NCBI GenBank assembly: GCA_029834535.1
Contig: JAQMWT010000141.1
Location: forward strand, 1-64,000
Direction of reading: 5' to 3'
Length of the DNA: 64,000 nt
From: Chrysophaeum taylorii
Taxonomy: Eukaryota > Sar > Pelagophyceae > Pelagomonadales > Pelagomonadaceae
In this document: in pieces, positions 32,329 through 41,262 of the stretch
Position numbering within the stretch: position 1 is the stretch's first letter
Layout: the number at the start of each line of letters is the position of its first letter
Made by a program: the position numbers and the translations under genes
The notes under the pieces: generated by a model
Seen by the model: the letters and a program-made list of their open reading frames with translations, nothing else
What the model was told of the DNA's origin: nothing
Database searches by the model: none

Positions 32329-32519
32329 GTCGGGGGATGTCTTTAAAGGTCGCCTGCTAAGAGGGGTGTCTGTGTCAACGGCATGAAGGATGTGGGTGGT
32401 TTTCTGGGGTAGGAGGGACGGGCGGAGATAAGTATGCGGGACCTAGTAGTCGGGGTCATCGCCGAGTCGTGGGGCAGGCGAAGAGAGGACGGGCCCCGCC
32501 CGGAGGTCGGGGGATGTCT
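32329..32519 (+). repeat. dispersed element B, best-delimited copy
   Basis: The core runs from CTTTAAAGGTCGCCTGCTAA to GACGGGCCCCGCCCGGAGG (about 32341-32505). It is bordered on both sides by GTCGGGGGATGTCT (32329-32342 and 32506-32519), a 14-base direct repeat that could be a target-site duplication or a terminal repeat. Other copies: about 30115-30300 and 60893-60985 (reversed), and fragments at 28706-28760 and 18998-19055. No coding frame is conserved, so a short non-autonomous element is likely. Confidence 0.7.
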
Positions 32520-32579
32520 CTCCCAGACGATGCGAATGCGAGTCGTGAGGGTATTCATTTATTACCCTAAGCGAATGAA

Positions 32580-33203
32580 ATGGAGTGCCGGCTATGCGGG
32601 CGAGCGTTTGTAAGCGTCGATGCGCTGCGGGCCCACTGCGGCGGGGCGATGCCCGAGGACGAGCCGTACTATTGCGGGTGCGGGGATGCATTCTGCTCGC
32701 CGCAGTCGCTCGCAGCACACTGCGAAGCGACAGGTCACTTGCCGGAAGAAGAGCAGCAAGGATTAGTCGAGTGCCCCATGTGCTCGGGCTTGTTCGGGAG
32801 CGAGGACGCGCTCCGGGCGCACTGCGGGGGCGTGCTACCCGACGGCAACGACGAACCGGCCTGGTGTTCGTGCGGTCGCTCCTTCTGCTCGGCGACGGCT
32901 CTCCTGCAGCACGCGAGGGCGACGGGCCATCCACCCGACGATTACGAATCGCTGTCGCGCCTCGACGACGACAACTATCGTCGCGGTCTGAGCGACGCCG
33001 CCAAGGCCGCCCTCGGAGCCAAGGCCCTCAAACCCACGCCGGACGACCTCGAACAAGAGGACCCCATCACGAAGGACAAGCGGAAGCCCTGCGCCACCAT
33101 CGTCCCCCTCCCCTGTGGCCACCGCTTCGACAAACCCATGCTCTGGTTGTGGTTCGACACCCACCGCACCTGCCCCGTCTGCCGCCACGAGCTTGAAGAC
33201 TAA
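32580..33203 (+). CDS. duplicated C2H2-type zinc-finger protein with RING-like C-terminus
   Basis: The 207-residue protein has two tandem halves. Each has a CX2C finger ending in ALRAHCGG (CRLCGRAF, about residues 3-24; CPMCSGLF, about 65-88), then a second finger ending in H-x5-H (CGCGDAFCSPQSLAAHCEATGH; CSCGRSFCSATALLQHARATGH). After a charged linker (about 120-165), the C-terminus has CATIVPLPCGHRFDK and TCPVC. This fits the second half of a RING-H2 domain, so it may be a ubiquitin ligase, though the first CX2C of a full RING is not obvious. An ATG five bases upstream in another frame may lower translation. TACCCTAA lies 9 bases before the ATG. Confidence 0.7.
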   Translation: MECRLCGRAFVSVDALRAHCGGAMPEDEPYYCGCGDAFCSPQSLAAHCEATGHLPEEEQQGLVECPMCSGLFGSEDALRAHCGGVLPDGNDEPAWCSCGRSFCSATALLQHARATGHPPDDYESLSRLDDDNYRRGLSDAAKAALGAKALKPTPDDLEQEDPITKDKRKPCATIVPLPCGHRFDKPMLWLWFDTHRTCPVCRHELED

Positions 33204-34620
33204 TGTCCTCCTCGTCCTATACTCGTATCTTCTTCTTCTTCTCCTTCTTCTTCTTCGCGTTGCTGCAAAGCAATCATCATCATTGCAAGGTAATTAAATC
33301 GCGAGATATCATTCACCGCGCGTGCCGCCGAACGAACTACTTTTCGGGCGTACTTACTGCCGAACATTCCGCATCCTCAGGACTTAAAAATAGTCCCCGA
33401 TCGCGGGCGAGCGGGCGGGCGGGCGGGACGTGACGTCCAGGGTGATAGATAGATAGAGAGATAGATAAATAAATAAATAGTCTCCGCGTGTGTCATCCCG
33501 AAGTATGACATCGTGCTCGAAGCACCCGACTATGGCGGGCATCATACATACTGAATGTTAGCGGAGTTGGCCTCGGTACCGATGAAGGGCGTTGGTGGTG
33601 GCTCGAGCCACGCCTGGCGTAGTAGGAATGGCGGTGCGACTCGGGTGTATTCATTCGCGAAGGCCCGCTGACACGGGGCGCGAAAGATGCAGAATAAGCG
33701 AATACGCGAGATGCTGATACCCTCGACACACCCACTCGTTTGCGGTGCTGTTGAACAGTGAAAACTCAGTTCGCAGACGCAAAGGTAGGCGAAACTCCGG
33801 CGAATTCACATTGCCTGCGCTGTCCTAGCGTCGTAGGAGGCAGAGACAGCCCCCTAGGCACCGTAGGCAGTCTCATTGGTGGAGGGTGTTGCTGAATTTC
33901 TCTCCGAAGTTATTAGCTCGAGGTTCGCAACGACGCGCGCCATCAAGTTGTTGCCAGTTTTGCTTGTCATCTAGCACCAGTTCAATACTCTTCCAAGACA
34001 GGAGAGTGAGCGAGCCTTCATCCGTCACGCCACCAATACGTATTATTGGTGGCCTTCTGCCGTCTGCTAACCGGCGGTTGCGATGGAGGACGGCGCCTAA
34101 CACGCTTGCTCCCTGCGGCGGCCCCGGCCGTCCCGGAGTGAGACGGTGCCTGCTCGCCTCCCGGGCTGGCCGGTTAGCACCCGGAAAGTCCGCGCTGGGA
34201 TGGGGTTCGCTCGGTTGGGCAGAACGCGACGGACAGGTCGATTGTTCGTGGACCAACAAGTTTGCGGCCTGCGACGCTTTTGCACGACTTCGCACAAGAC
34301 CGCGCGCAGTGGCGGTCCGTCATCAACGAGTCCTCGTCCCTCGCCTCTGCCCCAACTGCGTGATTTTCCTCTGTGATACCGTACCGGCCCCTGCCGGTCC
34401 GGCCTGGCTCCCATGCTCGGGAGAGGTCTGAAGTTAGTTAGTTAGATAGTTCTGCCGTCGCGTGCGTCGATGACAGTCACACCTCTAAACCGATAGAAGA
34501 AAATTCTGAGCGCCCAAGACGGGCGCGCAAACGGAGCTCGCCGATGTCATAAGTCAATTATTATTATTCACACCTGAATGTATGAATGTGAATGAATGTA
34601 TGGAGGGCGACGGTGCACCC
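33204..34620. other. 1.4 kb gap with repeat E and decayed sequence
   Basis: (TTC)n lies near 33229-33255 and GATA/AATA runs near 33442-33479. From 33870 to 34430 both strands carry open frames of about 100-180 codons without known domains; the sequence may be the 3' part of an old retroposon. At 34376-34460 lies repeat E, reversed, which matches 49440-49530 and contains TTAGTTAGTTAG plus two GC-rich stem-forming stretches. Confidence 0.5.
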
Positions 34621-35622
34621 TTAAGAAGAAGCCGCAGCGTTTCGTGGTTCGCGCAGCAGGAGCGTTGGCTTGTAGGTGGGCTCGTAGGTGGGGCAAAGAG
34701 GGTCGGCGCAGTCGGGGTCGTCGGCGAGGGGCGTGTCGCCATGGACGTAACCTTTGAGGGAACCCGAACCGAGGGACGCGGGGAGGACGTAAGTAGCCGC
34801 GGCGTCGCCCCGACACAGTGGGATGAGCGCATCGGCCGCCGTCTGCCAGTCCCCGAGATCGTTGTCATCATCGATGGCGTCGTACGCGGCCTGGAACGCA
34901 GATTGGTCTCCAAGAGTGGGCCAAAGCGTAGCGTTGGAGAGCGCGACGTTGAAGAAGTAGCCCCACTCGAACTCAAAGTAGGGGATGCTCGAGCCGTCCG
35001 TGTCGCAGAGCCTGATGAAGCAGCGCTCGCAGTAGTCGTCGTAGTCGCCGCACGATCCCTCGTACTTGCGCGAGAAGCTCGCCAGCGCGCGCCATCTGTC
35101 GTCTACGAAGACAACGTCTTCGTCGGTAAACGAAAAACGCGAGGGTAAGTCAGAGGTCGTGCGCACCGTCGGGAGCGCGTCGGGGCTGTCGCGCGACAGC
35201 AAGTACACCCAATCGGCGGCCTCCATGCGGTCCCAGAAGTCCGAAGCTTCGCGCCAGTCGCAGACGACGTCGATCGTCACCTCGAGGCTGTCCCTCCCGC
35301 TCTTATCCAGCGCGCACAGCGTGTGGTGGCGGTCGATGATGAAAATCGCTGTTGCCTCACCACCGCTCGGACCCAGGACGGCGGGAATTGCGTCCTCGAG
35401 CTCGTCTTGGGCGTCGTCGTCGTTGTCGAACTGCGTCTGGAGCTTGTGTTCGACCCAAGAGTACCCCACGTCGATCTGCGTCGGACGAATCAACGCCTTC
35501 AAATTCTCCCACTTGTTGTCGCAGCGTCCCGTGAACGCCTCCGACGACGCGAGCACGTCGTCGCAGTCGATGAGCCCCTGGCACCGACACAACAGATTTG
35601 TGGTCATCAGAAACAACCACAT
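34621..35622 (-). CDS. secreted ParB-like nuclease-fold protein
   Basis: The 333-residue product has an N-terminal hydrophobic stretch (about 1-16) with Cys residues, consistent with a signal peptide. The body fits the ParB-like nuclease family (ParBc_2): LIRPTQIDVGYSWVEHKL, AIPAVLGPSGGEATAIFIID, RHHTLCAL, VTIDVVCDW, FWDRMEAADWVYL, FVDDRWRALASFSRKY, then YFEFEWGYFF. In that family the DRHH stretch forms part of the active centre. The C-terminus (about 295-333) is a Pro/Thr/Tyr-rich tail (PTYEPTYKPT), as in secreted or wall-bound proteins. Ten Cys residues fit an extracellular role. The substrate is unknown, and DNA cleavage is not implied by the fold alone. Confidence 0.7.
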   Translation of the reverse strand: MWLFLMTTNLLCRCQGLIDCDDVLASSEAFTGRCDNKWENLKALIRPTQIDVGYSWVEHKLQTQFDNDDDAQDELEDAIPAVLGPSGGEATAIFIIDRHHTLCALDKSGRDSLEVTIDVVCDWREASDFWDRMEAADWVYLLSRDSPDALPTVRTTSDLPSRFSFTDEDVVFVDDRWRALASFSRKYEGSCGDYDDYCERCFIRLCDTDGSSIPYFEFEWGYFFNVALSNATLWPTLGDQSAFQAAYDAIDDDNDLGDWQTAADALIPLCRGDAAATYVLPASLGSGSLKGYVHGDTPLADDPDCADPLCPTYEPTYKPTLLLREPRNAAASS

Positions 35623-37022
35623 CGACCCTATCTATCGTGAGGGTAAAAAAAAGGCTGAGGAGGTATTCGTGGTCATCTGATGTGAACGCCAGGCTTGCCG
35701 CCGTATGAGCGCGTGGTGGTTCGAAGCGGGAGCCGTTGAACGCAAGGATGCTGCACCCATGCACGTCGCAACTTTAAGAAGCGTGCGTTTAACGCGTCGA
35801 CAACGAGCTGCTACGGACGGGCGGGCACTTTGGAAAAAATGCCGTACATGTCTTTATAAAGCGTGAGGAAGAGCGGGCTCAATCGCCGCGAGTCTAGCAG
35901 CGTGGACGCCCTGGATGAAGATTTTCGTCGCGACGGCGGTCTCGAATTCGGCTTGCCCCTCAACGACGTCGGCAACCCCGCCGCCGCCGCTGATTTCTGC
36001 GTCGACCGCTCGAGTTCGTACGAGCTCGGCTAGCACGAAGATTTCGAAGACATGATGATGTCGAAGAGAGCGTGGTCTCTTCGAGATCGTTTAGTGCGTC
36101 ATCGTTGTGCGCGCCGGGCATGGCCTCGGTGGCGATCCCGAGCACGTACGGTGGCGCTCTTTCGCGCGTCTTTCTCGCGCAGTTCCTAGTCGCTGCTGCT
36201 GACAGAACGCTGCCGTAAAACTTGGCCCGACGAAAATTATCGAGGAGGCGGTGGTGGATGGCACCCTGAACGTATACGACATCTAGCGTCTGTTCAAGGA
36301 CGCCGCATTGGAGGAGGAGGACCGTATTTTCCTTCGAGTCGCGAATAATAATAATCGAGGAAAAAAAAGTGACGCAGAAAAAAGTCGTGGTCGGCTGTAA
36401 TACTATGAAGGGATGTGATGTGGCAAAACACTCCGAAGTCGGCGGCATTGATGTTTCCGGAGTGCCCCCCCCCCTTCCTTGGCAATCAATGCCCCAGTGT
36501 TCCACGGGCGCCCGTCTTCCTTCTTCTTCTTTTTGCTGCACAGTTGTTTCCGAGTCATACGCGAGCGCGGCATGCTGTAGAACACCAGCCTACGAACCAA
36601 GTCTCGCTAGGAAATTGCGAGACTCACACTCTTATCCTTCGTTCAGACCCCCTACAGCATGTGGTGAGACACGAGCGTCAATACGGCGAAAAAAATCTTT
36701 TTACGGCCGCCGCGGCGCAAGCAACCAGCCTGAACGAGTCTCAACGCCACCAGATCAAGAAACTTGAACGAAAATCTCCTTAGCAGCGCGCGCGCGTGTC
36801 TCTCTGTAAAGAGAGAATGGGAGCGGCGGCACGAGCCTGTGTCGTAATCCCGCGCGCAGGAGGAATAGAGGGCCGACACAGAGCAACGCGACGCTCGATA
36901 TAATAAAATTCGTCTCACACGGCACAGGCACTCGACACAAAAAAGAAGTGAAGTGTTCTCGGGTATATAATAAGTTCGCCATCGTCGCACATTCCGCAGC
37001 AGCAGGAGCAGGTGACATACAT
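35623..37022. other. 1.4 kb gap with possible broken minus-strand gene
   Basis: A minus-strand frame at 35960-36541 (central part LLQCGVLEQTLDVVYVQGAI) and another at 35854-36036 (LAELVRTRAVDAEISGGGG) could belong to one gene with an intron or frame break near 36000. No domain is recognised. The strip from 36560 to 37022 carries only short frames and is probably the 3' flank of the QCR7 gene. Confidence 0.35.
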
Positions 37023-37358
37023 TTAGTTGTAGGTGTTGAGGATTTCGCGCTCGATGCGGCGCTCTTTAGCGTCGTCGATGAGCTTTGTCGCGTAGGGTTC
37101 GAGGGGCTGTTGGAGCTTCTGGAGGTCTTCGGGAAGGTACTTGCGCTTGACGTCGATGTCGAAGGCGCGCTTGAAGCGGCGCGCGCGCAGCTGTAATTCC
37201 TCGGGGGACATTCGGGACAAAGCCTTTTGGTAGTCCTCGTCCTCGACCTTGATGTCGTCGTACTTGAGGCCGTACTGGTTGAGCGACGAGACGACCGAGG
37301 CCTGGTAGGACTTGCAGAAGTTGAGCCAGAGGCGATTGCCAAGGCGCAGGAGGGCCAT
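37023..37358 (-). CDS. QCR7: cytochrome bc1 complex subunit 7 (UQCRB/QCR7)
   Basis: The 111-residue protein matches the 14-kDa ubiquinol-cytochrome c reductase subunit in size and along its whole length: YGLKYDDIKVEDEDYQKALS, MSPEELQLRARRFKRAFDID, then KYLPEDLQKLQQPLEPYATK and a charged C-terminal helix. It sits on the matrix side of respiratory complex III, near cytochrome b, and is needed for assembly. The start is the ATG at 37358; a longer open frame reaches 37913 but only runs antisense to the Cpn20 gene. The start codon lies 42 bases from that of the divergent plastid Cpn20 gene. Confidence 0.93.
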   Translation of the reverse strand: MALLRLGNRLWLNFCKSYQASVVSSLNQYGLKYDDIKVEDEDYQKALSRMSPEELQLRARRFKRAFDIDVKRKYLPEDLQKLQQPLEPYATKLIDDAKERRIEREILNTYN

Positions 37359-37400
37359 GATGTGACGTTGCGACGGTCCGTTAATTCTGTCCGTTGCACA
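37359..37400. promoter_or_regulatory. 42-base divergent promoter between QCR7 and Cpn20
   Basis: Only 42 bases separate the two start codons, so both transcripts must start within it or inside the opposite gene's 5' end. The span contains AATTCTGTCCGTT and no TATA box. A shared bidirectional promoter would tie a mitochondrial and a plastid gene together. Confidence 0.5.
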
Positions 37401-38108
37401 ATGTTCGCTTTTGCTGTGATGGCGAGCGCCTACGCGCTGAGCGTGGCGCCGTTGCGGATGACCGCGACGACGTCGGAGTACACCCTCGACGACATGGCGA
37501 TCGGGTCGGGGATCGAGCCATTGGGGAACTACCTGCTGATCCGTGTCGCGGCGTCGTTGGACGCGACGACGGGGGGCGTGCTGCTGCCGGACAAGGCCAA
37601 GGAGAAGCCGACCGAAGGGATTGTTGTGGCGTGCGGTCCGGGGCGCACGCACCCCGACACGGGCGTGCTGATGCCTGTGCCCGTCGCCGAGGGCGACCGC
37701 GTGCTGTACGGCAAGTACGACGGCACCTCGTTGAAGTACTGCGGAGAAGACCATCAGCTGATTCGCGACGACGATGTTCTGCTCGCGTGGGAGGGCGACA
37801 AGACCCTCGACTCGGTGCGTCCCGTCCGCGATCGGCTGCTTTTGGAGGTGACGAAGGTCGAGGACACGACGACGACCGGTATAGCACTGGCTCCTGGAGT
37901 CGCCGAACAGCAAAAGACGTCCGCCGGTACCGTCATCAAGGTCGGTGAAGGCCGGCTAGCTTCCTCCGGGACCATCATGCCGATGCCGGTCGAGGTTGGC
38001 TACTCGGTCAAGTACCGGGACTATGCCGGTTCCGAAGTCAAAATTGAGGGCAAAGACTACGTCGTCTGCCGCATGATTGACTGCCTCGCCAAGTGGAAGG
38101 ATGACTAG
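37401..38108 (+). CDS. CPN20: plastid co-chaperonin Cpn20, double Cpn10
   Basis: The 235-residue product has two tandem GroES/Cpn10 domains, about residues 37-130 (EPLGNYLLIRVAASLDATTG, GGVLLPDKAKEKPTEGIVVA, GDRVLYGKYDGTSLKY) and about 137-233 (VRPVRDRLLLEVTKVEDTTT, SAGTVIKVGEG, VKYRDYAGSEVKIEGKDYVV). This is the layout of plastid Cpn20, which caps the Cpn60 folding chamber. The leader MFAFAVMASAYALSVAPLRM is a short signal peptide with an ASAYAL junction, close to the ASAFAP motif of proteins imported into secondary red plastids. The first ATG is used; earlier in-frame codons overlap QCR7 and are unlikely. Confidence 0.93.
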   Translation: MFAFAVMASAYALSVAPLRMTATTSEYTLDDMAIGSGIEPLGNYLLIRVAASLDATTGGVLLPDKAKEKPTEGIVVACGPGRTHPDTGVLMPVPVAEGDRVLYGKYDGTSLKYCGEDHQLIRDDDVLLAWEGDKTLDSVRPVRDRLLLEVTKVEDTTTTGIALAPGVAEQQKTSAGTVIKVGEGRLASSGTIMPMPVEVGYSVKYRDYAGSEVKIEGKDYVVCRMIDCLAKWKDD

Positions 38109-38896
38109 ATAGATGCCGTTTCTTCCGTTACTGTGCGTTGTTTCCGATATTTTCTTTCTAAAATGCACTGACTCGCGGGTACCTCCGTCGCTCTTTTCTT
38201 TCATATTTAAGTGGGGGCGAGCGCAATCAAGCACGACCTTGCGAACAAAAAAGAAGGTGGCATATAGTTTGCCAGCGAGCGAGATCTCTATTAGGTAAGT
38301 GCCGGGAGGAGGACGGTCGAGATCAGAGAGCGTGTTGCGAGAAGAGCGGCTTGTCTTCCTGTATTCACGCTCGGCACACCTGCGCCAAGAGCGTCACCTT
38401 CTCAACTGCCGTGCTGGTTTGGTTGCCCCCCCCCCTATAGAGTGGTGGTGGTGGCTTTCCGCGTCAAAAATGCCTAGGGTTTCTGCGTCGTTCGTTCGTT
38501 TTCGGAAGACGTTTCTGAGGGTAAGAGTTACAAAAAGTTTCGCCTCGATTCCAAGCATCATGATGCAGGGGGGTTCCACGCCGCCACCCGGGGGGAAGTT
38601 GGAAGAGGCGCGAGGTCAATCAATCAATCAATCAACGCGCGGGTGGCAGCGTCGCAAGAACGACGACGGCCTTCAAGGCAAGTATCGATCGAGAACGGCG
38701 CTTGGTACGTACTGTACGTACTACCGCGGCGGTTCTCTGTCTGCCCTGTCCTCTTGTTTCGTGCCAGGAAAATATATAACGTCTGCGGCAGTTACCACCA
38801 GCAAAAACCAAACTGTTCTCACAGTTGGGGCAAGATATTCCTAAACCCAGAGAAAATTTTTGTACCTAGGTAGTTGTGTAGACTTCGCCGAGGGGG
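38109..38896. other. 0.8 kb gap, no supported gene
   Basis: A plus-strand frame of 181 codons (38299-38844) has a Ser/Arg-rich, low-information product and no domain. A C run lies at about 38428-38436 and (TCAA)n near 38617-38634. It probably holds the 3' flank of Cpn20 and the promoter of the bZIP gene; AAATATATAA near 38769 could be a TATA-like element. Confidence 0.5.
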
Positions 38897-39598
38897 ATGG
38901 AGACGCCGACGCCGCCGCCGCCGACAGAGGCTCCGTTCGACGACGAGATCCTCGCGCTCCTCGCGCCGCCCGGGGAGGCGATGGACCTCGAGTGGCTCCT
39001 CGAGAAGGATGATCGGGTGTGGAGCCTGCAAAACGTATCGGCCGTATCTCGTTCCCTCGCGGCCGTCAAGCAAGAGCCTTTGTCGAACATGTCGGCCGTG
39101 TCCCACAACCTCGCGAACGTGGGGGCCCTCCCCCAGTGTAACCAGCGGCACGCGCGATGCGTGGCGCCGGTGGCCGTCGCGGAGGACGTCCCGGAGGCCG
39201 TCGTCGTCCAGGAACCGTCTCTGCTCGACGCGGCGAGGCCCTTCCATTTCCAGGCGGCCCCCCGGAAGGGCCGCCGGACGCAGCGGGTCGCGGCCACCGA
39301 GGACCAGCAGAAAAAGCTCGAGCTCCGGCGAACTAAGAACCGGGAGGCAGCCGAGCGGATGCGCCGTCGTCGCCGCGAAGAGACCGCCGGACTCGAGAAA
39401 GCGGTTAGGGAGCTTACGGCACGCTGCGATGAGTTGTCGGCCAAACTTGCGGCGAGCGAGGCGGAGAACCAGCAGCTCCGCGGCCTCAAGCAGCTCGTTC
39501 TCGCGGTGGCTCCGCAGCCAACCGCCGAAGGCGCCGTCGTCGATGCCAAACTTCTGGCCGACCACGTCCACTGCCTCGCAGGGGAGCCGGTCTCCTGA
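38897..39598 (+). CDS. bZIP transcription factor
   Basis: The 233-residue protein has a basic region at about 138-162 containing the N-x7-R signature (RRTKNREAAERMRRRRREE). A leucine-zipper coiled coil follows at about 163-195 (LEKAVRELTARCDELSAKLA then ENQQLRGL). The N-terminal half is acidic and hydrophobic (PFDDEILALLAPP, MDLEWLLEKDD), like an activation domain. Two similar short blocks, NVSAVSRSLAAVKQEPL and NMSAVSHNLANVGALP, look like an internal duplication. It should bind DNA as a dimer in the nucleus. Stramenopile bZIPs act in stress and light responses, but nothing here assigns the pathway. Confidence 0.88.
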   Translation: METPTPPPPTEAPFDDEILALLAPPGEAMDLEWLLEKDDRVWSLQNVSAVSRSLAAVKQEPLSNMSAVSHNLANVGALPQCNQRHARCVAPVAVAEDVPEAVVVQEPSLLDAARPFHFQAAPRKGRRTQRVAATEDQQKKLELRRTKNREAAERMRRRRREETAGLEKAVRELTARCDELSAKLAASEAENQQLRGLKQLVLAVAPQPTAEGAVVDAKLLADHVHCLAGEPVS

Positions 39599-39599
39599 T

Positions 39600-39930
39600 T
39601 TTTTTTTTTATTAATCTGATTGAAACGCGACCTCGTCTACAACGACGACAACATCCGCAACAACATACTCCTCGAATTAATGTGGATCCTCCTGCCCTCA
39701 CACGCGGAGAAGAGCTAATGCCTTCTCCTGCAACGACACAATACACACCACACTCCACACACACCACACACACACACAATCGCGCGCGACCTCCTCTCCT
39801 CACTGACCTCTTCTTGTTGTTGTTGTTGTTGTTGTTCTTGTTGTTTGAAGACCATGATCGTCGTCGTCAACAACGATGATCATCATCTTCATCATCATCT
39901 TCCTCGGGACCCAAGAAAAAATGGATAAAG

Positions 39931-39976
<46 letters not shown>
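39600..39976. repeat. string of simple repeats between two genes
   Basis: In order: a T run after the bZIP stop, CA-rich tract (about 39735-39780), (TTG)n (about 39814-39845), CGTC/CATC-rich tract (39860-39900) and (CCAG)n (about 39932-39976). The last tract abuts the stop codon of the KMO-like gene. Confidence 0.9.
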
Positions 39977-39978
<2 letters not shown>

Positions 39979-41262
39979 TCACGCCACCAGCATCAAGAGC
40001 CCCCCCAGGGCGAGAAGGAAGATAGCCGCGGCACGCAGGGCAACGGTGGTTCTCTGGGCGCGGCGCCAGACCTCGTCGTAGGGGAGGCCCTCGAGGACCT
40101 GCAAGACGGCGGGCCGGGCGCCGTATAGGCCGGGGACACGCGACAGGGCGAGCCGCGCGAAAAAACCAACCATAAACCGAAGACGGGCGAGTCTCGTGCC
40201 CTGGCCGTATTGGTAGGGAAAGCCGACGGCGACGAGGTGTGCGAGGGCCCTCGCAGCCGGCGCGCGCCGGCTCTGGTACTCGCGGACCGCCGTGCTCATG
40301 TCGCGGCAGCAGTCCTCGAGCTCGAGAGCATCCTCGAGGGCCGCGTTGACGCCCTGGCCGAGGTCGGGGGGGAAGGCGTGGGCGCTGTCGCCGACGAGGA
40401 ATACGCGAGTTCCGTTCGCCGTCGTCGCGGCGACCGGATTCCTATATTGGGGCCTGGGAAATTTTCCGGGACGTAGCCGGTCGAATCTGTCGAGATCCGC
40501 CTGATTCCACCGGATCTGCGGGAAAGCGGTTTTCATATCCAGGCCGCCGCGCCAGACGGGATGGTCTTGGTCTGCGATCACGTTGGCGGTTCTCCTGTCG
40601 ACGAACGCGTCGTTCACCGGCAGCAAACCGAGGCGTAGCTTTGCTTCGGGGATCGAGGGCACCGAGTAGGCCTGCCGCGCCGTCGTTTCGCCTCCCGACG
40701 TCTCGAGGTTCGTGGGGACGTTGATAATTTTGTACATTAATCCAGCGCTCGGCGAGTCGAGCGTCGAGGTCTCGGCGCCCATCGCCTCCGCGACTCCGCT
40801 CGAGATTCCGTCGGCCCCGACCACGATCGAGGCCTCCCCAACAACTCCTTCCTCGTACACCACGCTCACGCCGCGCGCCAGTGCAGCCTCTTTGAGCAAC
40901 TCGACGAACTGCGCGCGAGGTATCCACGCCGCGTCCTCCGACGCGATCGGCGGACGTATCGGCGCCGAGGCTGGCCCCTCGGGCGGCACCCGGATGACCG
41001 TGTAGTTGCGGTTCGAGATCCCGACCTCGCGCACCTTGCCTGTCAGGCCGTGCCGGTCGAGCCATCGCTGACCTCGCGGATCGATGAGGTACAAGTATGA
41101 CCTTTCGTCATCCACGATCTCCCTGCGTTCGAACACGACGGTCGAATAACCCAGGGACGCCAAGCTGATCGCCGAGCTCAGACCGGCGGGACCGCCGCCG
41201 ATCACCACAGCGGACGGTCCGAGTCCATGACTCATCGCGACCAACGTGATGACGAAGAACAT
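39979..41262 (-). CDS. FAD-dependent monooxygenase, kynurenine 3-monooxygenase-like
   Basis: From the first ATG the protein is 427 residues. It begins with a hydrophobic signal or anchor, then a Rossmann dinucleotide motif VVIGGGPAGLSSAISLASLG (about 19-38), an FAD-contacting region (VVGADGIS, about 150) and VGDSAHAFPPDLGQGVNAAL (about 290-310), where GD binds the FAD ribityl chain. The order and the helix after it (EDALELEDCC) resemble kynurenine 3-monooxygenase and related squalene- or zeaxanthin-epoxidase-type enzymes. A C-terminal hydrophobic helix (about 405-427) is also like KMO, which anchors to the outer mitochondrial membrane. Because of the signal-like N-terminus, a secretory or plastid membrane location is possible. 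The substrate is not proven. Confidence 0.75.
   Translation of the reverse strand: MFFVITLVAMSHGLGPSAVVIGGGPAGLSSAISLASLGYSTVVFERREIVDDERSYLYLIDPRGQRWLDRHGLTGKVREVGISNRNYTVIRVPPEGPASAPIRPPIASEDAAWIPRAQFVELLKEAALARGVSVVYEEGVVGEASIVVGADGISSGVAEAMGAETSTLDSPSAGLMYKIINVPTNLETSGGETTARQAYSVPSIPEAKLRLGLLPVNDAFVDRRTANVIADQDHPVWRGGLDMKTAFPQIRWNQADLDRFDRLRPGKFPRPQYRNPVAATTANGTRVFLVGDSAHAFPPDLGQGVNAALEDALELEDCCRDMSTAVREYQSRRAPAARALAHLVAVGFPYQYGQGTRLARLRFMVGFFARLALSRVPGLYGARPAVLQVLEGLPYDEVWRRAQRTTVALRAAAIFLLALGGLLMLVA

Noticed and set aside
38299-38844. 181-codon plus-strand frame before the bZIP gene
   Set aside because: Low-information Ser/Arg-rich product, crosses C and TCAA runs, and overlaps the likely promoter.
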